A stretch of DNA of 64,000 bases from Erwinia sp. SLM-02 (GTDB lineage: Bacteria; Pseudomonadota; Gammaproteobacteria; Enterobacterales; Enterobacteriaceae): assembly GCF_037450285.1 (NCBI RefSeq), contig NZ_JAQISN010000001.1:2480001-2544000 (forward strand), read 5' to 3'. The notes under the pieces are model-generated. The model searched no databases. It was given only the letters and a program-made list of their open reading frames with translations, and was not told the origin of the DNA. Below, one piece after another: positions 36,090 to 44,844 of this stretch. Numbering within the stretch: the stretch's first letter is position 1; each line of letters starts with the position of its first letter. The position numbers were made by a program, and so were the translations under genes.

Positions 36090-36670
36090 GCTTACGACTC
36101 CTGAGGAAAACCCACGCTGCCCGCAGAGGGTGGAGCGACTTCGTGGAATTTTTTTTTCAAAGATGAAAATATTGGCTGTTAAATTTCATTTCGTCAATAA
36201 TTGAAAACGGAGTTCGTGAGATGCCTCGCATTCACCGTTTTTGGCAGAGCAACTGCATTTTGTACGAAAATAACGTAATAAATTCTAACGTTGACTCCAT
36301 TCAGGGCATGGCGCCCGGGGAGAGAAATGCGATGATTCTCGCAGTTTCGATAACAAAATCGCCCGATAATCACCCTGAGTAACCATTTCTGCCCGAGACA
36401 GAGAAGCACAGAGATCAAATGATATGCATTTGTTAACAAACAGATAATAATTAACAAAACAATAACCAGTATTTGGCGTAAAATTACTACTAAACCACAA
36501 TAATTAACAATTATTTAACCAAATAAATCATAAAAACAAACATAAAAAGTCACCGATCACATAATTCCATTCTGCTCCGATCCTCCGCAAATCCTTCTTG
36601 CTATCCTGGTGCCGTTGTTAAAACCCCTGTTACCTGACAAAAACACGCCCTACAAAACAAAGGTACTGCT
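36090..36670. other. AT-rich control region before the ABC importer operon
   Basis: 581 bp without a credible gene (an 87-codon minus frame at 36194-36457 has no family features). It is clearly more AT-rich than its surroundings from 36390 to 36560. It holds a perfect palindrome TTTGTTAACAAA (36429-36440) and further TTAACAA half sites, and a CRP-like right half GATCACATAA near 36554. The importer promoter must lie here. Confidence 0.6.
36429..36440. promoter_or_regulatory. Perfect 12-bp palindrome, candidate operator
   Basis: TTTGTTAACAAA is a perfect palindrome in the AT-rich region 230 bp before the binding-protein gene. Its form TTxGTNNACxAA is close to the TTGGTNNACCAA-like sites before uxuA and uidA, so a GntR-type regulator is a possible owner. 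Confidence 0.4.
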
Positions 36671-37657
36671 ATGAAATTCAATCTCGCATTACTGAATGCA
36701 TGTGTTGTTTCCGCCTGCATGCTGTTAACCACCCCGCTGATGGCTGCGGAAAAACACGATATTGCGCTGGTCGCCAAAGTAACCGGCATTCCCTGGTTCA
36801 CCCGCATGGCAGTAGGCGTGGATGAAGCGGCGAAAAAACTCGACGTCAACGCCTATCAGGTCGGGGGATCCACCGCCGATCCGGCGCAGCAGGTGAAAGT
36901 GATTGAAGACCTGATCGCCAAAAAAGTCGATGCGATTATCGTGGTGCCAAATGACGCCAAGGTACTGGAGCCGGTGCTGAAAAAAGCCCGCGACCAGGGC
37001 ATTGTGGTGCTGACCCACGAATCTCCGGACCAGCAGATTGGCCAGTGGGATGTGGAAACCATCGACAGCGTGAAGTACGCACAAAAAAATATGGATGAGC
37101 TGGCCAGCGCGATGGGCGGCCAGGGCGGCTATGCCATTTACGTCGGCTCGCTGACCGTACCGCTGCACAATGCCTGGGCGGATGCGGCGATTAAATACCA
37201 GAAAGAAAAATATCCCAACATGCATGAGGTCACCTCACGCCTGCCGGTGGCGGAAAGCATTGATAAATCCTACGCCACCACCCTCGACCTGATGCGTACC
37301 TATCCGGACCTGAAGGGCATCATCGGCTTCGGTTCACTTGGCCCAATCGGTGCCGGCCAGGCGGTGAAGAGCAAGCGCGCGAAAAACAAAATTGCCGTCG
37401 TCGGTATTGCCATGCCGGCGCAGGCTGCGCCATACCTGGCCTCCGGCGACATCAAAAAAGCGCTACTGTGGGATCCGAAAGATGCCGGTTTCGCGCTGGT
37501 CAGCCTGGCAGACCAGCTGCTGGACGGCAAAGAAGTCACGCCTGACCTGACCATCGACGGCATCGGCAAGGCGGATGTGGATATGGAACATCACGTGATC
37601 CGCTTCAACCGCATTCTGGAAGTCACCAAAGACAACGCAGCATCCCTCGGCTTTTGA
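36671..37657 (+). CDS. Ribose/autoinducer-2-type sugar-binding protein
   Basis: A 328-residue periplasmic protein of the type 1 (ribose/LsrB/RhaS-like) class. Signal peptide about 1-25 (cleaved near PLMA-AEKH). Family stretches are IALVAKVTGIPWFTRMAVGVDEAA in two blocks, DLIAKKVDAIIVVPNDAKVLEPVL, LTHESPDQQIGQWDVETID and IIGFGSLGPIGAGQAVKSK. By eye it is nearer to the LsrB/RhaS group than to RbsB or XylF. The ligand is not predictable. It heads an operon with ATPase, two permeases, an FGGY kinase and a SIS isomerase; a hairpin follows, so it is likely the most abundant product. Confidence 0.88.
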   Translation: MKFNLALLNACVVSACMLLTTPLMAAEKHDIALVAKVTGIPWFTRMAVGVDEAAKKLDVNAYQVGGSTADPAQQVKVIEDLIAKKVDAIIVVPNDAKVLEPVLKKARDQGIVVLTHESPDQQIGQWDVETIDSVKYAQKNMDELASAMGGQGGYAIYVGSLTVPLHNAWADAAIKYQKEKYPNMHEVTSRLPVAESIDKSYATTLDLMRTYPDLKGIIGFGSLGPIGAGQAVKSKRAKNKIAVVGIAMPAQAAPYLASGDIKKALLWDPKDAGFALVSLADQLLDGKEVTPDLTIDGIGKADVDMEHHVIRFNRILEVTKDNAASLGF

Positions 37658-37664
37658 CAGATTC

Positions 37665-37684
37665 GGGCCAGCGCTTGCTGGCCC
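37665..37684 (+). terminator. Hairpin between binding-protein and ATPase genes
   Basis: GGGCCAGC (37665-37672) and GCTGGCCC (37677-37684) pair perfectly around GCTT, 7 bp after the stop. No T-run follows; typical of hairpins that keep binding-protein mRNA stable and lower read-through. Confidence 0.65.
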
Positions 37685-37708
37685 CTCCCCAACACCAGGG
37701 CACTAATT

Positions 37709-39208
37709 ATGGCCACGCAAAATACCTTTATTTCGCTGGAAAATATCAGCAAATCGTTCCCGGGCGTGCGCGCGCTGGATAACGTTTCGCTGACGCTGAA
37801 TCGTGGTGAAGTCCACTGCCTGGCCGGGCAAAACGGCTGCGGCAAGAGCACGCTGATTAAAGTGATTTCCGGCGTTTATCAGCCCGATAAAGGCTCGCAT
37901 ATCAGCGTTGACGGCAAGCGCTTTCCGCGCCTGACGCCGGCGCTCTCTTCATTCTACGGCGTGCAGGTGATTTATCAGGATCTGTCGCTGTTCCCGAATC
38001 TGACGGTGATGGAAAACATCGCCATCCACCGCATGCTGCCAGGCGGCGATCTGCTGGTTAATCGACGCGCCATGCGCCAGCTGGCGGTAGAGACGATGAA
38101 CCGCATCGGGGTTAACCTCGACCCGTCTCGCAAAGTGGAAAAGCTGTCGATCGCCGATCGCCAGCTGGTGGCTATCTGCCGGGCACTGGCGGCCAAAGCC
38201 AGCCTGGTGATTATGGATGAGCCAACCGCCTCCCTGACCCGTCATGAGGTCAACGGCCTGCTGCGGGTGGTCAACGAACTGAAGGCCGCCGGGATCTGCG
38301 TGGTGTTCGTCAGCCACAAGCTGGATGAGGTGATGGAAGTCTCCGACCGCATCAGCGTGATCCGCGACGGTAAGCTGGTGGGCACCTGGCAGGCCAGCGA
38401 ACTGGACAGCGACGAGCTGGCGTTTCTGATGACCGGCCAGCGCTTCAGCTTCAGCCATCTGCCGCAGCGCGCCGACGGCGACGAAACGCCGCTGCTGGAG
38501 GTGCGCAACCTCAGCCGCCGCAACGAATATCAGAATATCAGTTTACAGCTGCGGCGCGGCGAGATCGTCTCCATCGTCGGTTTACTGGGTGCCGGGCGCA
38601 CCGAACTGTGCCTGTCGCTGTTTGGCATCAGTAAGCCGGACAGCGGCGAGCTGATTGTTGACGGCCAGCCGGTGAAACTGCGCCACAACCGCGATGCCAT
38701 TCGCCACGGCATTGCCTACGTTTCCGAAGATCGGCAGAGCGAAGGGCTGATTATGCCGCAGTCAATTTTCGACAACCTGCTGGTGTCGATTTTCGATCGC
38801 CTGCGCGGCGGCCTGGGCCTGATGGATCGCCAGAAAGCGCGGCAGCAGGCGGCCGATTTGATCCGCGAACTGAATATCAAAGTCTCTGACAGCCAGCTGC
38901 CGGTGCAGACGCTCTCCGGCGGTAACGCCCAGCGCGTGGCGATCGGGAAATGGGTGGCAACGCAGCCGAAAGTGCTGATCCTCGACTCACCGACCGTCGG
39001 CGTGGATATCGCTAATAAAGAAGGGATCTATCGCATTGCGCGCCAGCTGGCCGAGTCGGGCATGGCGGTGCTGATGATCTGCGATGAGATCCCGGAAGCC
39101 TACTACAACAGCCATCGGGTACTGGTGATGCGCAAAGGCGAGCTGGTTGCCAGCTTCGCACCGCATCAGTGCCGCGAAGAAGAGATCGCCGGGGTGGTCA
39201 ATGAATAA
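37709..39208 (+). CDS. Sugar ABC importer ATPase, two nucleotide-binding domains
   Basis: A 499-residue RbsA/LsrA-type ATPase. Domain 1 has an intact Walker A GQNGCGKST (about 40-48) and Walker B LVIMDEPTASL; domain 2 has a degenerate Walker A (VGLLGAGRTEL), the signature LSGGNAQRVAIGKWV and Walker B VLILDSPTVGVD. This split of intact and degenerate sites is normal for the sugar family. Its stop overlaps the first permease start by 8 bp. Confidence 0.93.
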   Translation: MATQNTFISLENISKSFPGVRALDNVSLTLNRGEVHCLAGQNGCGKSTLIKVISGVYQPDKGSHISVDGKRFPRLTPALSSFYGVQVIYQDLSLFPNLTVMENIAIHRMLPGGDLLVNRRAMRQLAVETMNRIGVNLDPSRKVEKLSIADRQLVAICRALAAKASLVIMDEPTASLTRHEVNGLLRVVNELKAAGICVVFVSHKLDEVMEVSDRISVIRDGKLVGTWQASELDSDELAFLMTGQRFSFSHLPQRADGDETPLLEVRNLSRRNEYQNISLQLRRGEIVSIVGLLGAGRTELCLSLFGISKPDSGELIVDGQPVKLRHNRDAIRHGIAYVSEDRQSEGLIMPQSIFDNLLVSIFDRLRGGLGLMDRQKARQQAADLIRELNIKVSDSQLPVQTLSGGNAQRVAIGKWVATQPKVLILDSPTVGVDIANKEGIYRIARQLAESGMAVLMICDEIPEAYYNSHRVLVMRKGELVASFAPHQCREEEIAGVVNE

Positions 39209-40187
39209 TAAATTACGCCAGCTTATCGGCTATCACGAGTTCTGGCTGGGCATGCTGATCCTGCTGCTGGCGGTGGGCCTCAGCCTGCGCACCAGCGAAT
39301 TTTTAACCCTCGGTAACCTGACCGACGTCGCCACCAGCTATGCCATTCTCGGCATTCTGGCCTGCGGCCTGTTTGTGGTACTGATTGCCGGCGGGATTGA
39401 TATCTCCTTCCCGGCGATGACCGCTATCGCGCAGTACGTGACGGCCAGTACCATGCTGGCGCACGGCGGCAATCTGTTCAGCGTGTTTGCCGTGGCGATG
39501 GTCGTCGGCCTGCTGCTGGGCATAGTCAACGGGCTGCTGGTTTATCTGCTGCGGGTTCCGGCGATCATCATCACCATCGCCACGCTGAATCTGTTCTACG
39601 GCCTGCTGGTGTGGTTCACCGGCGGTACCTGGCTGTACGGCTTCCCGGACTGGTTTATGAACGGCATTAACTGGTTCTCCTTTACCGCCGCCGACGGCTA
39701 TGAATACGGACTGACGCTGCCGCTGCTCTGCCTGCTGGGCACCTTTATCGTCACCGGATTCCTGATGAACTATACCCGCCTGGGTCGGCAGATCTTTGCG
39801 ATGGGCGGCAACCGCGAATCGGCGGCACGGCTCGGCATCAATCTGCGCGGCCTGCACTTACGGGTGTATGGCTATATGGGTCTGCTGGCGGGCGTGGCGG
39901 CGGTCGTACAGGCGCAGACTACCCAGTCGGTGGCCCCTAACTCACTGGTCGGCTATGAGCTGACGGTGCTGGCGGCGGTGGTGCTGGGCGGCACCAGCAT
40001 GAGCGGCGGGCGCGGTTCGCTGACCGGGACGCTGCTTGGCGTGCTGCTGCTGGCCTTCCTGCAGAACGGGCTGACGCTGCTGGCCGTCTCCTCCTACTGG
40101 CACATGGTCTTCAGCGGCGCGATTATTCTGTTCAGCGTCAGCGCCACGGCGTGGAACGAAAAACGCAAACAGGTTGAGGGGAATTAA
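39201..40187 (+). CDS. Sugar ABC importer permease 1
   Basis: A 328-residue permease of the RbsC/LsrC type with about ten segments; the conserved stretch AAVVLGGTSMSGGRGSLTGTLLGVLLL in two blocks and GNRESAARLGINLRGLHLRVY are family signatures. Start ATG 39201 (MNNKLRQLIGYHEF) overlaps the ATPase stop. Two different permeases, as in the Lsr AI-2 importer, distinguish this system from RbsABC. Confidence 0.9.
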   Translation: MNNKLRQLIGYHEFWLGMLILLLAVGLSLRTSEFLTLGNLTDVATSYAILGILACGLFVVLIAGGIDISFPAMTAIAQYVTASTMLAHGGNLFSVFAVAMVVGLLLGIVNGLLVYLLRVPAIIITIATLNLFYGLLVWFTGGTWLYGFPDWFMNGINWFSFTAADGYEYGLTLPLLCLLGTFIVTGFLMNYTRLGRQIFAMGGNRESAARLGINLRGLHLRVYGYMGLLAGVAAVVQAQTTQSVAPNSLVGYELTVLAAVVLGGTSMSGGRGSLTGTLLGVLLLAFLQNGLTLLAVSSYWHMVFSGAIILFSVSATAWNEKRKQVEGN

Positions 40188-40188
40188 G

Positions 40189-41142
40189 ATGCAGAGTCTG
40201 ATGAAGGTTTTGCCAGGCGACCGGATTATTCGCCTGCAGCTGTTAATGATCGCCATCGTGCTGGTGCTGTTTTCCCTGACGCTGGGTACACGCTTTTTCA
40301 GTTCAGGTAACTTCCAGTCTATCGCCGGGCAGCTGCCGGTACTGGGCCTGCTGGCGCTGGGCATGGGCGTCACCATGCTGACCGGGGGCATCAATCTGTC
40401 GATTATCGCCAGCGCCAACGCCTGTTCGCTGGTGATGGCGGCGATTATCGTGGCCCACCCCGACCAGCCGGTCTGGCTGGCGATTGGCCTGCTGGCCGGG
40501 CTGCTGCTGGCGGTGGCCATCGGCGTGCTGAACGGCGTGCTGATTGCGGTGATTGGCGTATCCCCGATTCTGGCGACGCTCGGCACCATGACGCTGATTG
40601 CCGGGCTGAATATTCTGCTGACCAACGGCGCGGTGATCTCCGGCTTCCCGCCGCTGATCCAGGCGATCGGCAACAGTTCGCTGGCGGGCATTCCGCTGTC
40701 GCTGCTGCTGTTTTTAGCCGTGGCCGCCCTGCTGTGGCTGCTGCTGGAACGCACCACGCTGGGCCGCAGCATCCTGCTGCTCGGGTCGAATCTCAAGGCT
40801 ACCCGCTTCAGCGGCGTGAATACCACCCGCGTGCTGATCACCGTTTACGTTCTGTCCGCCCTGATGAGCTGGGGCGCGGCCCTGCTGATGATGTCGATGT
40901 TTAACTCGGCCAAGGCGGGCTACGGCGAATCCTGGCTGCTGGTGACCATCCTGGCCTCGGTGCTGGGCGGCATTAACCCCGACGGCGGCTTTGGCCGGGT
41001 TATCGGGCTGGTGCTGGCGCTGATTGTCTTACAAATGCTGGAAAGCGGACTGAACCTGCTGGGGGTCAGTAGCTACCTGACCATGGCGCTCTGGGGCGGC
41101 GTACTTATCCTGTTTATTGCGCTACAGAATCGCAAAAACTGA
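40189..41142 (+). CDS. Sugar ABC importer permease 2
   Basis: A 317-residue permease of the RbsC/LsrD type. Features are GVTMLTGGINLSIIASANA, GVSPILATLGTMTLIAGLNI and LGRSILLLGSNLKATRFSGVNTTR split over that region. Start chosen at ATG 40189 (MQSLMKVLPGD), with GAGGGG ten bases before, rather than an upstream TTG. It sits 1 bp after the first permease. Confidence 0.9.
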   Translation: MQSLMKVLPGDRIIRLQLLMIAIVLVLFSLTLGTRFFSSGNFQSIAGQLPVLGLLALGMGVTMLTGGINLSIIASANACSLVMAAIIVAHPDQPVWLAIGLLAGLLLAVAIGVLNGVLIAVIGVSPILATLGTMTLIAGLNILLTNGAVISGFPPLIQAIGNSSLAGIPLSLLLFLAVAALLWLLLERTTLGRSILLLGSNLKATRFSGVNTTRVLITVYVLSALMSWGAALLMMSMFNSAKAGYGESWLLVTILASVLGGINPDGGFGRVIGLVLALIVLQMLESGLNLLGVSSYLTMALWGGVLILFIALQNRKN

Positions 41143-41157
41143 TTATCGAGGGAAAAA

Positions 41158-42795
41158 ATGAGCAGCTATTACATTGGTGTGGATGTAGGGACCGGTAGCG
41201 CACGCGCGGGCATTTTTGATATTACCGGCCGAATGATGGGCCAGGCCAGCCGCGAAATTGCGCTGTTTCGCCCGCAGGCAGATTTCGTTGAACAGTCCTC
41301 GGATAATATCTGGCAGGCGGTGTGCCAGTCGGTGCGCGATGCGCTTAACCAGTGCAATATCAACCCGGTACAGATTAAGGGGCTGGGATTCGATGCCACC
41401 TGTTCGCTGGTGGTGCTGGATAAAGAAGGCCAGCCGCTGACGGTCAGCCCGTCCGGGCGCAACGAGCAGAACGTGGTGGTGTGGATGGATCACCGCGCTA
41501 TCGTGCAGGCCGAGCGCATCAATGCCCTGCAGCATGAAGTGCTGGACTACGTGGGCGGGGTGATCTCGCCGGAGATGCAGACGCCGAAGCTGATGTGGCT
41601 GAAGCAGCATATGCCGGGCAGCTGGAATAATATCGGCCACCTGTTCGACCTGCCTGATTTTCTGACCTGGCGCGCCACCGGCGATACCACCCGCTCGCTC
41701 TGTTCGCTGGTGTGCAAGTGGACGTATCTGGCGCACAAAGAGGGCTGGGATGCCAGCTACTTCCGCGAGATTGGCCTGGACGATCTGCTGGAACACGATA
41801 TGGCGAAGATCGGCAGCGAAGTGAAAAGCATGGGCGAGCCGCTGGGCCGCGGCCTGACCCAGCGCGCCGCGCTGGAGCTGGGGCTGCTGCCCGGCACCGC
41901 GGTCAGCGCATCGATCATTGATGCCCACGCCGGCAGCCTGGGCACGCTGGGTGCCTCCGGCCCTTCCGGCGAGCTGGCCGATTTTGACCGCCGCATCGCG
42001 CTGATTGGCGGCACCTCAACCGGACATATGGCGATTTCCCGCGAGCCGCGCTTTATTAAGGGCGTGTGGGGGCCATACTTCTCGGCGGTACTGCCGGACT
42101 TCTGGCTGAACGAGGGCGGCCAGTCGGCCACCGGCGCGCTGATTGACCATATTATCCAGTCCCACCCGTGCTACGCCGCGCTGCGCGAGCAGGGCAAAAG
42201 CCAGGGAAAAACTATCTACGAGGTGCTGAACGAGCTGCTGCGCAAGATGGCCGGCGAGGTGGACCAGATCGCCTTCCTCACCCGCGATATCCATATGCTG
42301 CCCTACTTCCACGGCAACCGCTCACCGCGTGCAAACCCGCATCTGACCGGCATGCTGACCGGGCTGAAGCTCTCCCGCACGCCGGAAGATATGGCCCTGC
42401 AGTATCTGGCGACCATTCAGGCGATTGCGCTGGGCACCCGCCATATCGTTGAAACGATGAACCAGAGCGGCTACAGCATCGATACCATTATGGCCAGCGG
42501 CGGGGGCACCAAGAACCCGATCTTCGTGCAGGAGCACGCCAACGCCACCGGCTGCACCATGCTGCTGGCCGAAGAGAGCGAGGCGATGCTGCTGGGCGGC
42601 GCGATGATGGGCACCGTGGCCGCGGGCGTGTACGACACGCTGCCGGAAGCGATGAACGCCATGAGCCGCATCGGCAAGACCGTGACGCCGCAGACCAACG
42701 AGATCAAACGCTACTACGATCGTAAGTACCAGGTGTTCCGCGAGATGTATCACGACCAGATGAAGTATCGCCAGATGATGCAGGAGGGATCATGA
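41158..42795 (+). CDS. FGGY-family pentulose kinase (D-ribulokinase-like)
   Basis: A 545-residue sugar kinase. N-terminal phosphate/ATP motif YYIGVDVGTGSARAGIFDITG, MDHRAIVQAERIN, the FGGY signature-like region and the C-terminal TIMASGGGTKNPIFVQEHANATG with LLGGAMMGTVAAGVY. It belongs by eye to the YpCarbK/D-ribulokinase branch (TIGR01315-like), which phosphorylates D-ribulose and related pentuloses or pentitols. It overlaps the SIS gene by 4 bp (ATGA), so the pair is translationally coupled. Product probably a pentulose 5-phosphate; substrate unproven. Confidence 0.88.
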   Translation: MSSYYIGVDVGTGSARAGIFDITGRMMGQASREIALFRPQADFVEQSSDNIWQAVCQSVRDALNQCNINPVQIKGLGFDATCSLVVLDKEGQPLTVSPSGRNEQNVVVWMDHRAIVQAERINALQHEVLDYVGGVISPEMQTPKLMWLKQHMPGSWNNIGHLFDLPDFLTWRATGDTTRSLCSLVCKWTYLAHKEGWDASYFREIGLDDLLEHDMAKIGSEVKSMGEPLGRGLTQRAALELGLLPGTAVSASIIDAHAGSLGTLGASGPSGELADFDRRIALIGGTSTGHMAISREPRFIKGVWGPYFSAVLPDFWLNEGGQSATGALIDHIIQSHPCYAALREQGKSQGKTIYEVLNELLRKMAGEVDQIAFLTRDIHMLPYFHGNRSPRANPHLTGMLTGLKLSRTPEDMALQYLATIQAIALGTRHIVETMNQSGYSIDTIMASGGGTKNPIFVQEHANATGCTMLLAEESEAMLLGGAMMGTVAAGVYDTLPEAMNAMSRIGKTVTPQTNEIKRYYDRKYQVFREMYHDQMKYRQMMQEGS

Positions 42796-43400
42796 GTTCC
42801 CTGCCCGACTGGCAGCAGGCCACGGCGGCCTGGCAGACCTATCGCCAGGCGCTGGACGCGCTGGAAGCCGAACTGGACCGCCCGCAGTGGCAGGCGGTGC
42901 TTGACGCGCTGGCCGGCTGTCGCGGGAAAATTGCGGTGACCGGCATCGGCACCTCCGGCATCGCCGCGCGCAAAATCGCCCATATGCTGGCCTGCATTGA
43001 GCACCCGGCAATCTGGCTGAGCGCGGCCGACGCCGCCCACGGCGATATCGGCTTTCTGCGCGAAGATGATGTGTTGATTATGCTGTCGCGGGGCGGCAAC
43101 TCGGACGAGCTGACGCGGCTGCTGCCAACGGTGAAGGCGAAAGGCACCCGGCTTATCGCCGTCACCGAAAACGGCGCATCCGCCATCGCACAGCAGGCCG
43201 ATCTGCTGCTGCTGATACCGAAGAGCCAGGAGGTCGACCCGTTGCAGATGCTGGCGACCACCTCGATTATCAGCGTTCTGGCGGTTTTCGACGCGATGGT
43301 GGCGGCGCTGATGCGCCGCAGCGGCTACAATAAAGAGACCCTGCTCGCCGTACATCCCGGTGGCAACGTCGGTAAGGTGCTGCGTGAAGCGCAGGATTAA
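42792..43400 (+). CDS. SIS-domain sugar phosphate isomerase
   Basis: A 202-residue single SIS domain. VTGIGTSGIAARKIAHMLACI is the sugar-phosphate binding strand, followed by DAAHGDIGFLREDDVLIMLSRGGNSDELTRLL, IPKSQEVDPLQMLATTS and LAVHPGGNVGKVL, all closest to the isomerase half of KdsD/GutQ arabinose-5-phosphate isomerases. The two CBS domains of KdsD are absent. With the upstream kinase it could interconvert a pentulose 5-phosphate and an aldose phosphate. Not part of the uronate route. Confidence 0.85.
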   Translation: MSSLPDWQQATAAWQTYRQALDALEAELDRPQWQAVLDALAGCRGKIAVTGIGTSGIAARKIAHMLACIEHPAIWLSAADAAHGDIGFLREDDVLIMLSRGGNSDELTRLLPTVKAKGTRLIAVTENGASAIAQQADLLLLIPKSQEVDPLQMLATTSIISVLAVFDAMVAALMRRSGYNKETLLAVHPGGNVGKVLREAQD

Positions 43401-43419
43401 GCGTTAAAAATGATACACA

Positions 43420-43449
43420 GGTCAACCAATGAAAGATAATTGGTTGACT
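43420..43449. promoter_or_regulatory. Pair of UxuR-type operators before uxuA
   Basis: GGTCAACCAA (43420-43429) and TTGGTTGACT (43440-43449) are oppositely read copies of a TTGGTNNACC site, centres about 22 bp apart. Similar paired sites precede uidA. FadR-subfamily GntR regulators of hexuronate genes bind palindromes of this form. Confidence 0.65.
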
Positions 43450-43556
43450 TCACTTCCCACCTGACCGATTTTATCTGCCAGCAGATGATCTTTCTTCCGC
43501 GCTCCACGGCGGCGGCGTCATCTCCCCATTCAATGCAGATAAAAGAGGGATCCAAC

Positions 43557-44741
43557 ATGAAACAAACCTGGCGCTGGTACGGCCCTGACGATCCGGTAAC
43601 GCTGGCCGATGTACGCCAGGCGGGTGCCACCGGCGTGGTGACCGCCCTGCACCATATTCCCAACGGCCAGATCTGGCCGCTGGACGAAATCCTCAAGCGT
43701 AAAGCCATCATCGAAGCCGCAGGCCTGGTCTGGTCGGTCGTTGAAAGCGTGCCGATCCATGAGGAGATCAAAACCCACAGCGGGCAGGTCGATCTCTGGT
43801 GCAGCAACTACCAGCAAACCCTGCGTAACCTGGCGCAGTGCGGTATCCGCGTGGTGTGCTACAACTTTATGCCGGTGCTGGACTGGACCCGAACCGACCT
43901 CGAATACCTGCTACCGGACGGCGCAAAGGCGCTGCGCTTCGACCAGATTGAATTTGCGGTATTCGAGCTGCACCTGCTGAAACGCGCAGGCGCGGAAGCG
44001 GACTACACGCCGGAAGAGATTAGCGAAGCCGCGCAGCGCTTTGCCAGCATGAGTGAGGCACATAAAGAACGGCTGGTTCGCAATATTATCGCCGGCCTGC
44101 CGGGTGCCGAAGAGGGCTATACGCTGGAGGCCTTCAGCCAGGTGCTGGCCACCTATGACGGGATTGATAAGGTGAAGCTGCGCGAAAACTTCGCTTATTT
44201 CCTGCGGGCGATTATTCCGGTCGCCGAGGAAGTCGGCATCCGCATGGCGGTTCACCCGGACGATCCGCCGCGCCCGATCCTCGGCCTGCCGCGCATTGTC
44301 TCCACCCGTGACGATATGCAGTGGATGGTGGAAACGGTCAGCAGCCCGGCCAACGGCTTTACCTTCTGCACCGGCTCCTACGGCGTGCTGGAGGAGAACG
44401 ACCTGGTGGCGATGTTCAACGAGTTTGCCCCGCGCGTCTGGTTCGCTCATCTGCGCTCCACCCGCCGCGAAGAAAACCCACGCACCTTCCACGAGGCCGC
44501 GCATCTGTACGGCGACGTGGATATGTATGCGGTGATCAAGGCGATTGCCGAAGAGGAGCAGCGCCGCCGTGACGAGGGCCGCGACGATCTTATCCCGATG
44601 CGCCCCGACCACGGCCATCAGATGCTGGATGACCTGCACAAGAAGACCAACCCGGGCTATTCGGCCATCGGCCGCCTGAAAGGACTGGCCGAAATGCGCG
44701 GGGTTGAGTTAGCCATTCACCGCGCCTTCTTCAGTCAGTAA
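43557..44741 (+). CDS. uxuA: D-mannonate dehydratase
   Basis: A 394-residue enzyme (E. coli 394) that removes water from D-mannonate to give 2-keto-3-deoxygluconate. N-terminal MKQTWRWYGPDDPV, metal-binding Asp/His/Cys in HPDDPP, CTGSYGV and MRPDHGHQML are conserved. Start at ATG 43557 with AGAGGG nine bases upstream; the frame is open further but that part carries the operators. It starts the uxuAB-uxaC-uxuR run. Confidence 0.96.
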   Translation: MKQTWRWYGPDDPVTLADVRQAGATGVVTALHHIPNGQIWPLDEILKRKAIIEAAGLVWSVVESVPIHEEIKTHSGQVDLWCSNYQQTLRNLAQCGIRVVCYNFMPVLDWTRTDLEYLLPDGAKALRFDQIEFAVFELHLLKRAGAEADYTPEEISEAAQRFASMSEAHKERLVRNIIAGLPGAEEGYTLEAFSQVLATYDGIDKVKLRENFAYFLRAIIPVAEEVGIRMAVHPDDPPRPILGLPRIVSTRDDMQWMVETVSSPANGFTFCTGSYGVLEENDLVAMFNEFAPRVWFAHLRSTRREENPRTFHEAAHLYGDVDMYAVIKAIAEEEQRRRDEGRDDLIPMRPDHGHQMLDDLHKKTNPGYSAIGRLKGLAEMRGVELAIHRAFFSQ

Positions 44742-44747
44742 ACCGTT

Positions 44748-44768
44748 GCGGCAGGTTTCCCCTGCCGC
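44748..44768 (+). terminator. Hairpin between uxuA and uxuB
   Basis: GCGGCAGG (44748-44755) pairs perfectly with CCTGCCGC (44761-44768), 7 bp after uxuA. A weak T-containing stretch follows; probably an attenuator or 3' protector rather than a full stop. Confidence 0.5.
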
Positions 44769-44844
44769 CATCCCTCTTTCCTGCCCGACATTGTATCCGC
44801 CGACCCCGCCGCAGCGCGGGCGCAGCGGATATCAGGAGTTTGCT

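Noticed and set aside
36194..36457. 87-codon minus-strand frame upstream of the importer
   Set aside because: Sits in AT-rich control DNA, no family features or good start site.
36545..36570. CRP site before the sugar importer
   Set aside because: Only the right half (GATCACATAA) is convincing; the left half does not match TGTGA at the required spacing.
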